From an uncultured Fibrobacterota bacterium (GTDB taxonomy: Bacteria; Fibrobacterota; Chitinivibrionia; Chitinivibrionales; CAIOZP01), in NCBI GenBank assembly GCA_903862805.1, contig CAIOZP010000111.1:1-7100 (forward strand): a stretch of DNA of 7,100 nucleotides, written 5' to 3'. Shown here in pieces: positions 1 through 6,579 of this stretch (position 1 is the stretch's first letter; each line of letters opens with the position of its first letter). Position numbers and translations under genes: made by a program. The notes below the pieces were generated by a model. The model ran no database searches and was not told where the DNA came from. It saw nothing but the letters and a program-made list of their open reading frames with translations.

Positions 1-622
1 TCAGCTCGGCAAACATTTTGCGCAGGCGGCTTGCCATTCCGTAACACACAAATGCCACAAGAGACGAAATCACTCCAAATACCAATGCTCCGCCGACTGT
101 CGCCCAAAAACTATGCGAATGAAAAAAGATCGAGGCGACAACCGTCAGAACCGCCGTGATCCATGCCCCGATAACAACCGGTAATTCAAACATCACCGCA
201 CTCCATGCAAGCGGCGCCATGAGCACGGCAAGAAATACCAGACCGGCTTCCTTGTCAATACAGAAGGCAATTCCGCAGCAGAGAATCGGAGCGACAGCAC
301 CAGCAAAACCCCAGTCGATTCCGTGTGGATTCTTGCGGATAAGAGTCAAGATAATCGCCGATAGGATAAACGCAACAATTGCGAAAAATCCTATTATATC
401 AACGAAAGAATTGACCTGAAAAAAACAGACAAGCAGAAACGGCGGGCAAACTAATGCGTAAAGGAAAAGTGTTAATCTCCGAAGTCCGGCCGGAGAGTCA
501 TCCATGAGTTTACCGAACTTATTCAGCACCGCAAATCCTTTATAATGGACAAGCAGGTTAGATTCCCGATGGATCCATTTCAAGAGATTTGTCGGAATCA
601 ATGGTGCTATTTTTCTATTCAT
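1..622 (-). CDS. Six-helix integral membrane protein, N-terminal part (C-terminus beyond left edge)
   Basis: The frame is open from an ATG at 622 to the window edge (207 residues), and a TAG lies in frame just upstream at 647-649. Residues 1-50 are a mostly basic cytoplasmic-type segment. Six hydrophobic stretches follow at about 51-70, 73-95, 104-122, 127-145, 146-168 and 173-195, giving a compact six-helix bundle with short loops. The last visible residues (MASRLRKMFAEL) are charged and amphipathic, like the helix joining a membrane sensor domain to a cytoplasmic output domain such as a histidine kinase, diguanylate cyclase or class III adenylate cyclase. That reading is inference; the output domain is not in the window. 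The start is uncertain because no good Shine-Dalgarno site precedes 622; the next in-frame ATG is at residue 40. The gene is too far from the HEAT gene (246 bases) to be firmly in the same operon. No specific family recognised. Confidence 0.72.
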   Translation of the reverse strand, partial: MNRKIAPLIPTNLLKWIHRESNLLVHYKGFAVLNKFGKLMDDSPAGLRRLTLFLYALVCPPFLLVCFFQVNSFVDIIGFFAIVAFILSAIILTLIRKNPHGIDWGFAGAVAPILCCGIAFCIDKEAGLVFLAVLMAPLAWSAVMFELPVVIGAWITAVLTVVASIFFHSHSFWATVGGALVFGVISSLVAFVCYGMASRLRKMFAEL

Positions 623-868
623 TGCACGCGATGAATGTCTATGTATCTACTTTCAAAAGCTGTGGAGTGACGTTTATGTGATAGTCCTCGCCATGAATCA
701 GATCTACGAAAAGATGGACTCATTGGGTGAGATCCTCTTTGACAAAGAGTTTTGCTGACTCCGAAATATCTTCTGCTGCACAAGATGCAAGTTCTGCTAC
801 GAAAAATGGAACGAAGGATGCGACTTTTGCAGCCGGTCGCAGTGGAAAGTGAATTTACAGAGCTGCCC
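623..868. other. Gap between HEAT gene and membrane protein, no convincing gene
   Basis: No frame here has a start, ribosome site and adequate length. A 6-base inverted repeat, TGCGAC at 819-824 and GTCGCA at 836-841, lies 28-50 bases past the HEAT gene stop. Five T on the minus strand (802-806) follow only after a 12-base gap, so it is at best a weak terminator. A cysteine-rich plus-strand frame and its codon-aligned alanine-rich antisense occur at about 720-868; both are interrupted by stops. The gap must also hold the 5' region of the membrane protein gene, but no promoter could be identified. Confidence 0.4.
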
Positions 869-1735
869 TCAAGTCAGGTATTCCAAAAATCCACCCGCCC
901 TTGGAGTTCCTATCGCCTGAAGTGCACGTCGGGCGTTTTCGAGAACCATTCGTGTGTCGGAGATCAAACAGGCACCCGCCGCGTCTTCGATTTCCCGTGC
1001 TGAGATGAGTGTCTTTGAAATGACCCAAAGACCGGAAGCTTTCATTCCGTCATTTTCAGAAGAAAGCATATCGAGAATATCGTCCTTTATTGATTTGTGG
1101 CCGAGGGAATAAAGCGCTTTGAGGACGTTGCCTCTGATACGGTTGTTCGGATCTTTGCGCATGTGAATAAGTACCGGCGCCATTTTGGGATTGTTGAGGC
1201 TTTCGAGCGCCTCGACGGTGTTGGCGCGGACGCGCTTGTCTTTGTCCGATAAAAGCGAAATGACGAGATGCTGGTCGCCCGGATCGATCATGCCACCCAA
1301 AAGCAAAACGGCCGTGGCGCGAATCTTTGGATCGCGGTCTTTCACCTGATGGCTGATGAGTTCTCGTATGCGCGGATTCATGCGGAAGAGCGCGAGTGTA
1401 CGCAGACTGCGCAGGCGCGAAGCCTCGTTTCCAGAAATTGCGTCGCGGGCTATCTCGTCAACGACGCCTGGATGAATTGATTCAAGCAGGCGCACCAATT
1501 TCTGTCGCATCGCTTCGTCGATACCGTCGAAATTTTGCGCAAGTTGTGTGCGGATCAGCGCCACCGCGCTTGCCACCGCCGTTGACTGTATCGACTGGTT
1601 CAGACTTCGCGTATGCGCAACCACCGCCGGTAAATCGCCGAGTTCGCCGCGCTCGGCAATGAAACGCAGCGCCGAAACAACCAGCTCCGGCACATCGGTA
1701 CGAGTCAGATTTTTGCGGATCAGTTCCTCGCTCAT
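869..1735 (-). CDS. HEAT-repeat protein translationally coupled to uvrB
   Basis: This 288-residue protein has no signal peptide or membrane segment and is predicted to be cytoplasmic. It is built of repeated helical pairs. HEAT-type units are visible from about residue 101 onward, with the characteristic D-x-(K/R)-(I/V)-R-A at the start of helices: DPKIRA near 135, DKRVRA near 166, NNRIRG near 197, and more diverged units near 227-243 and 258-276. The N-terminal 100 residues look like further degenerate helical repeats (VSALRFIAERGELGD, STAVASAVALI). Such solenoids are binding scaffolds for proteins or nucleic acid; no catalytic motif is seen. Its ATG overlaps the uvrB TGA as ATGA, and a GAAAGGT ribosome site lies inside the uvrB 3' end, so the two are probably translated together. 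A role linked to excision repair is suggested only by this context. Exact partner unknown. It does not look like AlkD, the HEAT-like DNA glycosylase, but this was judged by eye only. Confidence 0.85.
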   Translation of the reverse strand: MSEELIRKNLTRTDVPELVVSALRFIAERGELGDLPAVVAHTRSLNQSIQSTAVASAVALIRTQLAQNFDGIDEAMRQKLVRLLESIHPGVVDEIARDAISGNEASRLRSLRTLALFRMNPRIRELISHQVKDRDPKIRATAVLLLGGMIDPGDQHLVISLLSDKDKRVRANTVEALESLNNPKMAPVLIHMRKDPNNRIRGNVLKALYSLGHKSIKDDILDMLSSENDGMKASGLWVISKTLISAREIEDAAGACLISDTRMVLENARRALQAIGTPRAGGFLEYLT

Positions 1736-3741
1736 TTCAGACCTTTCAGTGAGGCTATTTCATCACGGAGTTCTGCGGCTCGTTCGAAGTCCAGCGCCGA
1801 TGCCGCCGCTTTCATTTCCTTCTCAAGTTTCGCAATCGCCCTGTTCCGTTCGCTTTCGTTCATTGGCTTGTGCTTCTTTGCGGACTTCCCGTTTCCGTAG
1901 GATGAAAGTTCTTCGGCAGCGTTGAGCAGTTCCGGATCAGTGTCTTTGTAAGACGACATCCGTTGCCCGAATTTGCGCTTGGTTGATTGCGGAACTATGC
2001 CGTGTTTCTCGTTGTATTCAAGCTGTTTTTTGCGACGACGTTCGCATTCGTCAATCGTCTTTGCAATTGATTTTGTGATGGTGTCGGCATAAAGCACGAT
2101 GCGGCCTTCGACATGTCGCGCCGCACGTCCGGCGATCTGTATGAGCGACCGTGTCGAACGCAGGAAACCTTCCTTGTCGGCGTCGAGGATAGCGACCAGC
2201 GCAACTTCCGGCAGGTCGAGTCCCTCGCGCAAAAGATTGATTCCGACGAGCACATCGAATTCGCCTTCGCGAAGTGCCCGCAATATTTCCGGGCGTTCAA
2301 GCGTGTCGATTTCAGAATGAAGATACCTTACCTTGAAGTCGAGTGAATCGAGGTAGGTGCTGAGATCTTCGGCCATTTTTTTCGTGAGCGTCGTAACCAG
2401 CGCACGATGACCCTTTGCCACCGCCACGCGCAATTCTTCCACAAGATCATCAACCTGATTCAGCGCGGGTTTAATGTGCAGTGGCGGATCGACAAGACCG
2501 GTCGGCCGGATGATCTGTTCGACAATTATCCCGCCGGATTTTTCGAGCTCATAGTCGGCGGGAGTCGCGGAGAGATAGATCACCTTGTCAAGCAGTTCCT
2601 CGAATTCGTTGAAACGCAGTGGCCGGTTATCGAGCGCGCTCGGAATGCGGAAGCCGTGTTCCACAAGCGTTTCTTTGCGGGCGCGATCGCCGTTGTACAT
2701 TCCGCCAACCTGTGGAATGGTCGCATGCGATTCGTCGATGATCGTAAGGAAATTCCCACCGAAAAATTCGATCAGCGAATGCGGTCGGCTGCCAGGTTCG
2801 CGTTTGTCGAGTATCCGCGAATAGTTCTCGATACCGTTTACATAACCGACTTCAAGAAGCATTTCGATGTCGTATTTCGTGCGCTGTTTCAACCGTTGCG
2901 CTTCGAGCAATTTGCCCTGACGCTCGAAGATGGCGACCTGTTCGTTCATCTCGGATTCGATCTGATCGCAGGCTTCTTTCATGGTCATGCCAGTGGTCAC
3001 GAAATGCTTGGCAGGGAAGATCGTCACGGCATCGGGGAAGTCGGTTGCCTGTCCGGTCACCGGATGGATTCTGCTGATGCGTTCGATGCTGTCGCCGAAT
3101 GTTTCGATACGGATGCCGTGATCCTCGTAGCCGGGGAACACGTCGATAATGTCGCCGCGCACCCGGAAAACACCGCGCTCGAATGCGTGGTCATTGCGAC
3201 TGTAGTGCATCTTGAAAAGTCGCCGGAATATTTCGTCACGATTGAGCGCATCACCGACCTTGAAAATCACGCTTGATTGCGCGTAAGAGTCCGGCGATCC
3301 AATGTTGTAAATGCACGACACCGAGGCGACAATGATCACGTCTTTTCTCGCCATGAGCGAAGCCGTTGCCTTGAGTCGCAACCGGTCAATTTCGTCGTTG
3401 ATGTCAGCAGTCTTTTCGATGTAGGTGTCTGACGACGGGATGTAGGCTTCCGGTTGGTAATAGTCGTAGAAACTGACGAAATACTCAACGGCATTTTCGG
3501 GGAAGAAGGCTTTGAATTCGTCGTAAAGCTGTGCCGCCAAAGTCTTGTTGTGCGAAATCACGAGCACCGGCAAATCAGACTGCGCAATCACATTGGCCAT
3601 AGTGAAGGTCTTGCCGGAACCGGTCACTCCCAGAAGCGTCTGATGTTTGCTTCCACGCTTGAGCCCGGCAACAAGCTGCGAAATAGCCTCGGGCTGATCG
3701 CCGTCTGGAGAAAAATCTGAATGAAGAGTAAACCGGCTCAA
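1732..3741 (-). CDS. uvrB: UvrABC excinuclease subunit B (UvrB)
   Basis: UvrB is the damage-verifying, DNA-loading ATPase of bacterial nucleotide excision repair. It receives DNA from UvrA and recruits UvrC for the incisions, acting in the cytoplasm on chromosomal DNA. The protein is full length (669 residues; the family is usually about 660-690). Visible motifs in order: N-terminal FxLHSDFxPxGDQPxAI; Walker A GVTGSGKT at 38-45; the beta-hairpin region FYDYYQPEAY at 91-100, whose tyrosines insert between DNA strands; Walker B/DESH at 336-339; SATP at 391-394; helicase motif VI QIAGRAAR at 535-542; and a C-terminal UVR coiled-coil module at about 634-667 (LEKEM, DFERAAELRDEI) that contacts UvrC. 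The start is TTG: it is the only start codon in frame after the TGA at 3772-3774, it gives the expected family N-terminus, and AAGGA lies ten bases upstream. It heads a two-gene unit with the HEAT gene. No key residue appears to be missing. Confidence 0.98.
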   Translation of the reverse strand: MSRFTLHSDFSPDGDQPEAISQLVAGLKRGSKHQTLLGVTGSGKTFTMANVIAQSDLPVLVISHNKTLAAQLYDEFKAFFPENAVEYFVSFYDYYQPEAYIPSSDTYIEKTADINDEIDRLRLKATASLMARKDVIIVASVSCIYNIGSPDSYAQSSVIFKVGDALNRDEIFRRLFKMHYSRNDHAFERGVFRVRGDIIDVFPGYEDHGIRIETFGDSIERISRIHPVTGQATDFPDAVTIFPAKHFVTTGMTMKEACDQIESEMNEQVAIFERQGKLLEAQRLKQRTKYDIEMLLEVGYVNGIENYSRILDKREPGSRPHSLIEFFGGNFLTIIDESHATIPQVGGMYNGDRARKETLVEHGFRIPSALDNRPLRFNEFEELLDKVIYLSATPADYELEKSGGIIVEQIIRPTGLVDPPLHIKPALNQVDDLVEELRVAVAKGHRALVTTLTKKMAEDLSTYLDSLDFKVRYLHSEIDTLERPEILRALREGEFDVLVGINLLREGLDLPEVALVAILDADKEGFLRSTRSLIQIAGRAARHVEGRIVLYADTITKSIAKTIDECERRRKKQLEYNEKHGIVPQSTKRKFGQRMSSYKDTDPELLNAAEELSSYGNGKSAKKHKPMNESERNRAIAKLEKEMKAAASALDFERAAELRDEIASLKGLK
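1741..1747 (-). promoter_or_regulatory. Ribosome binding site of the HEAT gene
   Basis: GAAAGGT on the minus strand lies five bases before the ATG at 1735. It is within the last codons of uvrB, so ribosomes finishing uvrB can re-initiate here. Confidence 0.7.
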
Positions 3742-3751
3742 ATATCTGTCA

Positions 3752-3756
3752 TCCTT
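3752..3756 (-). promoter_or_regulatory. Ribosome binding site deciding the TTG start of uvrB
   Basis: AAGGA on the minus strand ends ten bases before the TTG at 3741. An ATG inside this stretch (at 3752) reads straight into TGA after four codons, so it cannot serve uvrB. The site sits between two copies of GACAGAT (3760-3766 and 3744-3750). Confidence 0.6.
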
Positions 3757-3799
3757 GGAATCTGTCTTTTGTCAACAAAGATATACATTCGCTCTTCAT

Positions 3800-3830
3800 A
3801 AAAAAAGGCTCCCCGGAAAACCGGAGAGCC
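3800..3830 (-). terminator. Rho-independent terminator of the GH8 gene
   Basis: Ten-base arms (3807-3816 and 3821-3830) pair with a single C/A mismatch around a four-base AAAA loop (TTTT on the minus strand). On the minus strand the hairpin is followed directly by seven T (3806-3800). It begins 21 bases after the TAA of the GH8 gene and ends transcription before uvrB, so uvrB needs its own promoter downstream of it. In the plus direction only three T follow, so it is mainly one-directional. Confidence 0.92.
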
Positions 3831-3851
3831 TTTGTGAAAACAGATCGGAAA

Positions 3852-6089
3852 TTAGCGGGTGATTGCAAGGCTTGCAGAAAAGCTGCCAGCCGCGCCGTTC
3901 ACCTTTGCTACGTACATGCCGTTCGCGAGTCTCGGCATTGCGATCATAGATGTTCCGGCTTCAAGCTTGGTGTTCTGGTTCCAGAGCTGACGACCGTCAA
4001 CGCTGTAGACAGAAACGTGGTACATGCCGGACTTAGGAATTGACAGCGAAAGTCTGCCAGCAACCGCCGAGATCTTCGGAAGGATGTTCGAGAAACCATT
4101 GGCGACATGGATGGTTCCGGTTGACAGGGTTATTCCCTGAAGAAGCAGTTTGGAGATCGATACGGTTCCAGTGATCGGAGCATTTTCGGTGCTGTTGTCA
4201 GACGGAACCGGAGCAAAGTCGATCGATGAATCATTTGCGAGAATAAGTGTTCCTGTGTCTGCAGCAGCAACGCCCCAAGTCTGCCAAGGGTTTGTGAACT
4301 CAGCAAGAGTCACTGTGTCGGTTTTGTTGGTTCCAGCAGGAAGGTCATAGATACGTGGGCAGTTGTCATTGGCAACTCCACCAACTGTGGTTCCAAGAGA
4401 TATTTCCACAGGAACAGTTGATGTGTACGTAACGATAACCTGGTTCAATCCTGCAAGGGAACCGTCAATCGAACAGTTGAGCCAGTAACCGTTTGAGCCG
4501 TTGGTATCATAAGCAAAAGCATAGTTCCCGTTTATGACACCGTTGTTGGGCATAATCGGACCAATCGTGCAACTCGCAGGAGTTACATTGCCCATCGTGT
4601 CGCCTTCCCAGCTGGAGTAGATTGTGTCGGAAGCGAAGTTGACATCATCAGATGTTCCCTGAAGGTTAAACACCGCCGAAACGTTCTTGTTCGCATTCAT
4701 CGTAAGCGTATACGGATTTGTCGCACCGGAAATATCTCCCGACCATCCGGCAAAAACGTAGCCAGTGTTTGCTGCTGCGGTAAGAGTTACCGTTGCACCG
4801 TTGGTGAATGTTGTCTGGTTAGGATTCGGTGTAATGGTGCCACCGGTAGCTTGAGTAATAGTCAGTGTCGGGTTTGTTACAACCTGACCGTTGGTTGTCG
4901 GATTCCACCAGTTTCCAGAAATGGCGAGCATGCTCATGAGCTTCACGCCGTCACCGAAAACGTCGGATGCCGGTGCGGTCTTGAAAACAGACCATGCAGC
5001 GTTTGCTGTGTTCTGGTCGATAAGAGTTGCTGCAACTGCGAGCGGTCCCATGTACTCGTAAGGAGCATTACCCCAAGAGGGCTGGTTGGCAGCACCGGCC
5101 AGAGAATATCCACCATCAACGATGTTACCGAAACCTACACCGCTTGCCCAAGTAGCCGTTCTGACGGCAACAGCCTTGGCATTTGCATCACCATAGTGCA
5201 TCCAAGCCATTGAAAGACGCCACGGATCACGGCAGGAATTGTATCCATAACCGGCCTCTGTTGCATCTTCCGGGCCTTGGCTGGGACTGGTACCGCTAAC
5301 GAAGCCAGGCAAAAGTCCAGTGTTTGAATTACAGATCGCACCATTGCCGAGCAAGGTGTGAATTTCGTTTGTAAGAGCTGTGTACTTTGTGACATGTGTC
5401 GCGTCGAAATAAGCAAATGTGCTCAAATGGTCAATGATCCAGTCAGAAGTACGGGTCATGTTTGAAGTGCCGTCATCATCAGCAATACCGATGTAGTTGG
5501 TACTGTAGTTAAACTCGTTGGTGGAGTTCATACCGTTCAGGAGATCTTTTGCCATCTGAAGGTAGTTGTATGTTCCGGTTGATCCCCACTGCTGATCGGC
5601 CAAAATAAGTGAATAGGCAATGTCCATGTCGCCGTCGGTGGCTGCGTCATCGCCATCGTTGGTTGTTGCATTGAGCGGTGCCCAGTTCATTCCCTTGTTA
5701 TTGCCACCGTTTGAAGGATGATTCTGGTAAAACTTAACCATTCCATCAAATGTGGTGTGTGCATTTGCATCATAACCGGCCATGAGAACCGAGGCAATCA
5801 TACCGTAGCCGTGAGCTTCGGAGGTCGTTACAGATGTTCCGCCGCTTCCGTTGTCCTGTGCCTGAAGGATATAGCAACTGCCGTCGCTGGCAGTTTTAAG
5901 ATAAGCAGCCTTGTACGCGTTATAACAGGTGGTCACAGCAGCGTTAAGATCTTCTGTGTTCGGTTTTGTAAAAGCTCCCGCAAACGTATTGCCCGATGCC
6001 GTCGGAAATGGTCTGTTCTGCGCACTTGCGGCGCCGAAAGATACTGCCACGGCTACAAGGCCGGTACAGATCTGTCTGAAATTGAGCAT
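3852..6089 (-). CDS. Secreted modular family 8 glycoside hydrolase with T9SS-type sorting tail
   Basis: This is a 745-residue extracellular glycanase; GH8 enzymes invert the anomeric centre when cutting beta-1,4-glucan, lichenan, xylan or chitosan. Residues 1-23 are a signal peptide (basic N-end, LVAVAV core, cleavage after AASA). The GH8 domain covers about 34-390: SEAHGYGM carries the probable general acid E91, ATDGD (150-154) is the family hallmark with D152 near the -1 subsite, and SCRDPWR (285-291) marks the helix bearing the general base region. Residues 407-475 form an InlB-B-like bacterial repeat with GYVFAGWSGD. About 480-652 is a beta-rich jelly-roll-like module resembling CBM11/CIA30 domains, probably glycan binding. 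About 660-745 resembles a T9SS type A sorting domain (VYSVDGRQLW, LANGMYVAKV). The gene is monocistronic, with a terminator after it. I chose ATG 6089 rather than the TTG at 6101 because the codons between them are the ribosome site GGGAGGAG itself. Substrate (cellulose, mixed-linkage glucan or xylan) cannot be fixed from sequence alone. Confidence 0.93.
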   Translation of the reverse strand: MLNFRQICTGLVAVAVSFGAASAQNRPFPTASGNTFAGAFTKPNTEDLNAAVTTCYNAYKAAYLKTASDGSCYILQAQDNGSGGTSVTTSEAHGYGMIASVLMAGYDANAHTTFDGMVKFYQNHPSNGGNNKGMNWAPLNATTNDGDDAATDGDMDIAYSLILADQQWGSTGTYNYLQMAKDLLNGMNSTNEFNYSTNYIGIADDDGTSNMTRTSDWIIDHLSTFAYFDATHVTKYTALTNEIHTLLGNGAICNSNTGLLPGFVSGTSPSQGPEDATEAGYGYNSCRDPWRLSMAWMHYGDANAKAVAVRTATWASGVGFGNIVDGGYSLAGAANQPSWGNAPYEYMGPLAVAATLIDQNTANAAWSVFKTAPASDVFGDGVKLMSMLAISGNWWNPTTNGQVVTNPTLTITQATGGTITPNPNQTTFTNGATVTLTAAANTGYVFAGWSGDISGATNPYTLTMNANKNVSAVFNLQGTSDDVNFASDTIYSSWEGDTMGNVTPASCTIGPIMPNNGVINGNYAFAYDTNGSNGYWLNCSIDGSLAGLNQVIVTYTSTVPVEISLGTTVGGVANDNCPRIYDLPAGTNKTDTVTLAEFTNPWQTWGVAAADTGTLILANDSSIDFAPVPSDNSTENAPITGTVSISKLLLQGITLSTGTIHVANGFSNILPKISAVAGRLSLSIPKSGMYHVSVYSVDGRQLWNQNTKLEAGTSMIAMPRLANGMYVAKVNGAAGSFSASLAITR

Positions 6090-6091
6090 GG

Positions 6092-6099
6092 CTCCTCCC
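6092..6099 (-). promoter_or_regulatory. Ribosome binding site of the GH8 gene
   Basis: GGGAGGAG on the minus strand lies two bases before the ATG at 6089 (four from its GGAGG core), slightly close but very strong. Its presence excludes the in-frame TTG at 6101, which has no ribosome site of its own. Confidence 0.8.
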
Positions 6100-6157
6100 A
6101 AAAAGTTTGTTGAAATGAAAAACTCTTAAATGAACTTCTTCTTTTGTTTACCGGATT

Positions 6158-6187
6158 CCCGCAAAAACCGTATTTAGCATTTGCGGG
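6158..6187. repeat. Inverted repeat upstream of the GH8 gene
   Basis: CCCGCAAA at 6158-6165 and TTTGCGGG at 6180-6187 pair perfectly across a 14-base AT-rich spacer, 69 to 98 bases upstream of the GH8 ATG. It could be an operator for a dimeric regulator or a hairpin in the mRNA leader. There is no T-run after it on the minus strand, so a simple intrinsic terminator is unlikely. Confidence 0.6.
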
Positions 6188-6539
6188 TGCTTCGATAAGC
6201 TAACACTTTTTTGCCGGAAATGCGCTAACTTTTTCAATATTTTCCGTCCGGATGCGTATAAAATTGTTCGCTATAACAAAAAAAACATCTCTATTCCGTA
6301 AATGCCGACCGAAACCAAGAATTCAAGTATTTTGCAGAAAGACGCGAACAATATATGAAAAGCCGACAGGGGAATGTGTCGTACGGGTGTCAAAAATTTG
6401 GTGCGCGACATGGCATCCCTGCACCGATCATTTAATTGCTGGCTATTGTTTCTTAAAAAAGATGCATGAGCCGCAGATCTGAAACAGCCTGTACTAAGAC
6501 AGTATATTCACTTCGTTGGAAACAGCTATATTAGCGGGC

Positions 6540-6557
6540 GCGTCATAACATTGACGC
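6540..6557. repeat. Palindromic site upstream of the membrane protein gene
   Basis: Perfect six-base arms, GCGTCA and TGACGC, flank a TAACAT spacer, 23 bases before the ATG at 6580. The site lies downstream of the TATATT at 6527, a position typical of a repressor or autoregulatory operator. No known regulator can be named. Confidence 0.45.
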
Positions 6558-6568
6558 CGGATATATAG

Positions 6569-6573
6569 AAGGT
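6569..6573 (+). promoter_or_regulatory. Ribosome binding site of the membrane protein gene
   Basis: AAGGT, six bases before the ATG at 6580, supports this start and the short cytoplasmic N-terminus. Confidence 0.6.
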
Positions 6574-6579
6574 AAGCAG

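Larger units (their letters stand above)
6090..6579. promoter_or_regulatory. Divergent control region between GH8 gene and membrane protein gene
   Basis: This stretch of 490 bases is AT-rich and holds no credible gene. It must contain the promoters of both flanking genes. Seen in it: an 8-base inverted repeat at 6158-6187; two direct copies of GCTAAC followed at once or nearly so by T-runs (6199-6204 and 6224-6229, 25 bases apart); CTGT-N6-ACAG at 6489-6502; two TATATT hexamers at 6503-6508 and 6527-6532 that could be -10 elements for the plus-strand gene; and GCGTCA-N6-TGACGC at 6540-6557. No well-spaced -35/-10 pair is convincing on either strand. Confidence 0.55.

Noticed and set aside
819..841. 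TGCGAC/GTCGCA hairpin as terminator of the uvrB-HEAT unit
   Set aside because: Arms of only six bases, an 11-base loop and no T-run directly after the stem; too weak to call.
720..871. Frameshift extension of the HEAT protein into the alanine-rich minus frame
   Set aside because: The HEAT frame stops at 871-869 before the alanine-rich frame opens after its own TAA near 845, so a single frameshift cannot join them.
752..1003. Plus-strand frame of 83 codons from a TTG
   Set aside because: Overlaps the 3' end of the HEAT gene on the other strand, has no ribosome site and no protein-like pattern.
2407..3276. Long plus-strand frame of 289 codons opposite uvrB
   Set aside because: It is codon-level antisense of a full-length, well-conserved uvrB; such frames arise from the codon bias of the real gene. 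No ribosome site or recognisable domain.
3747..3775. TTGACA (3775-3770, minus strand) as a -35 box for uvrB
   Set aside because: At a 17-base spacing the -10 would be ATGACA, a poor match, and transcription would begin at or after the start codon. A TATATC at 3785-3780 is an alternative -10 but has no -35 partner.
6090..6101. TTG start giving the GH8 protein four extra N-terminal residues (MGGA)
   Set aside because: These codons are the ribosome binding site of the ATG at 6089; the TTG has no ribosome site, and the signal peptide is more typical from the ATG.
6252..6482. Plus-strand frame of 76 codons in the divergent control region
   Set aside because: No Shine-Dalgarno sequence before the ATG (pyrimidine-rich), composition rich in Lys, Arg and Cys as in random AT-rich DNA, and no domain pattern. 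Not called as a gene.
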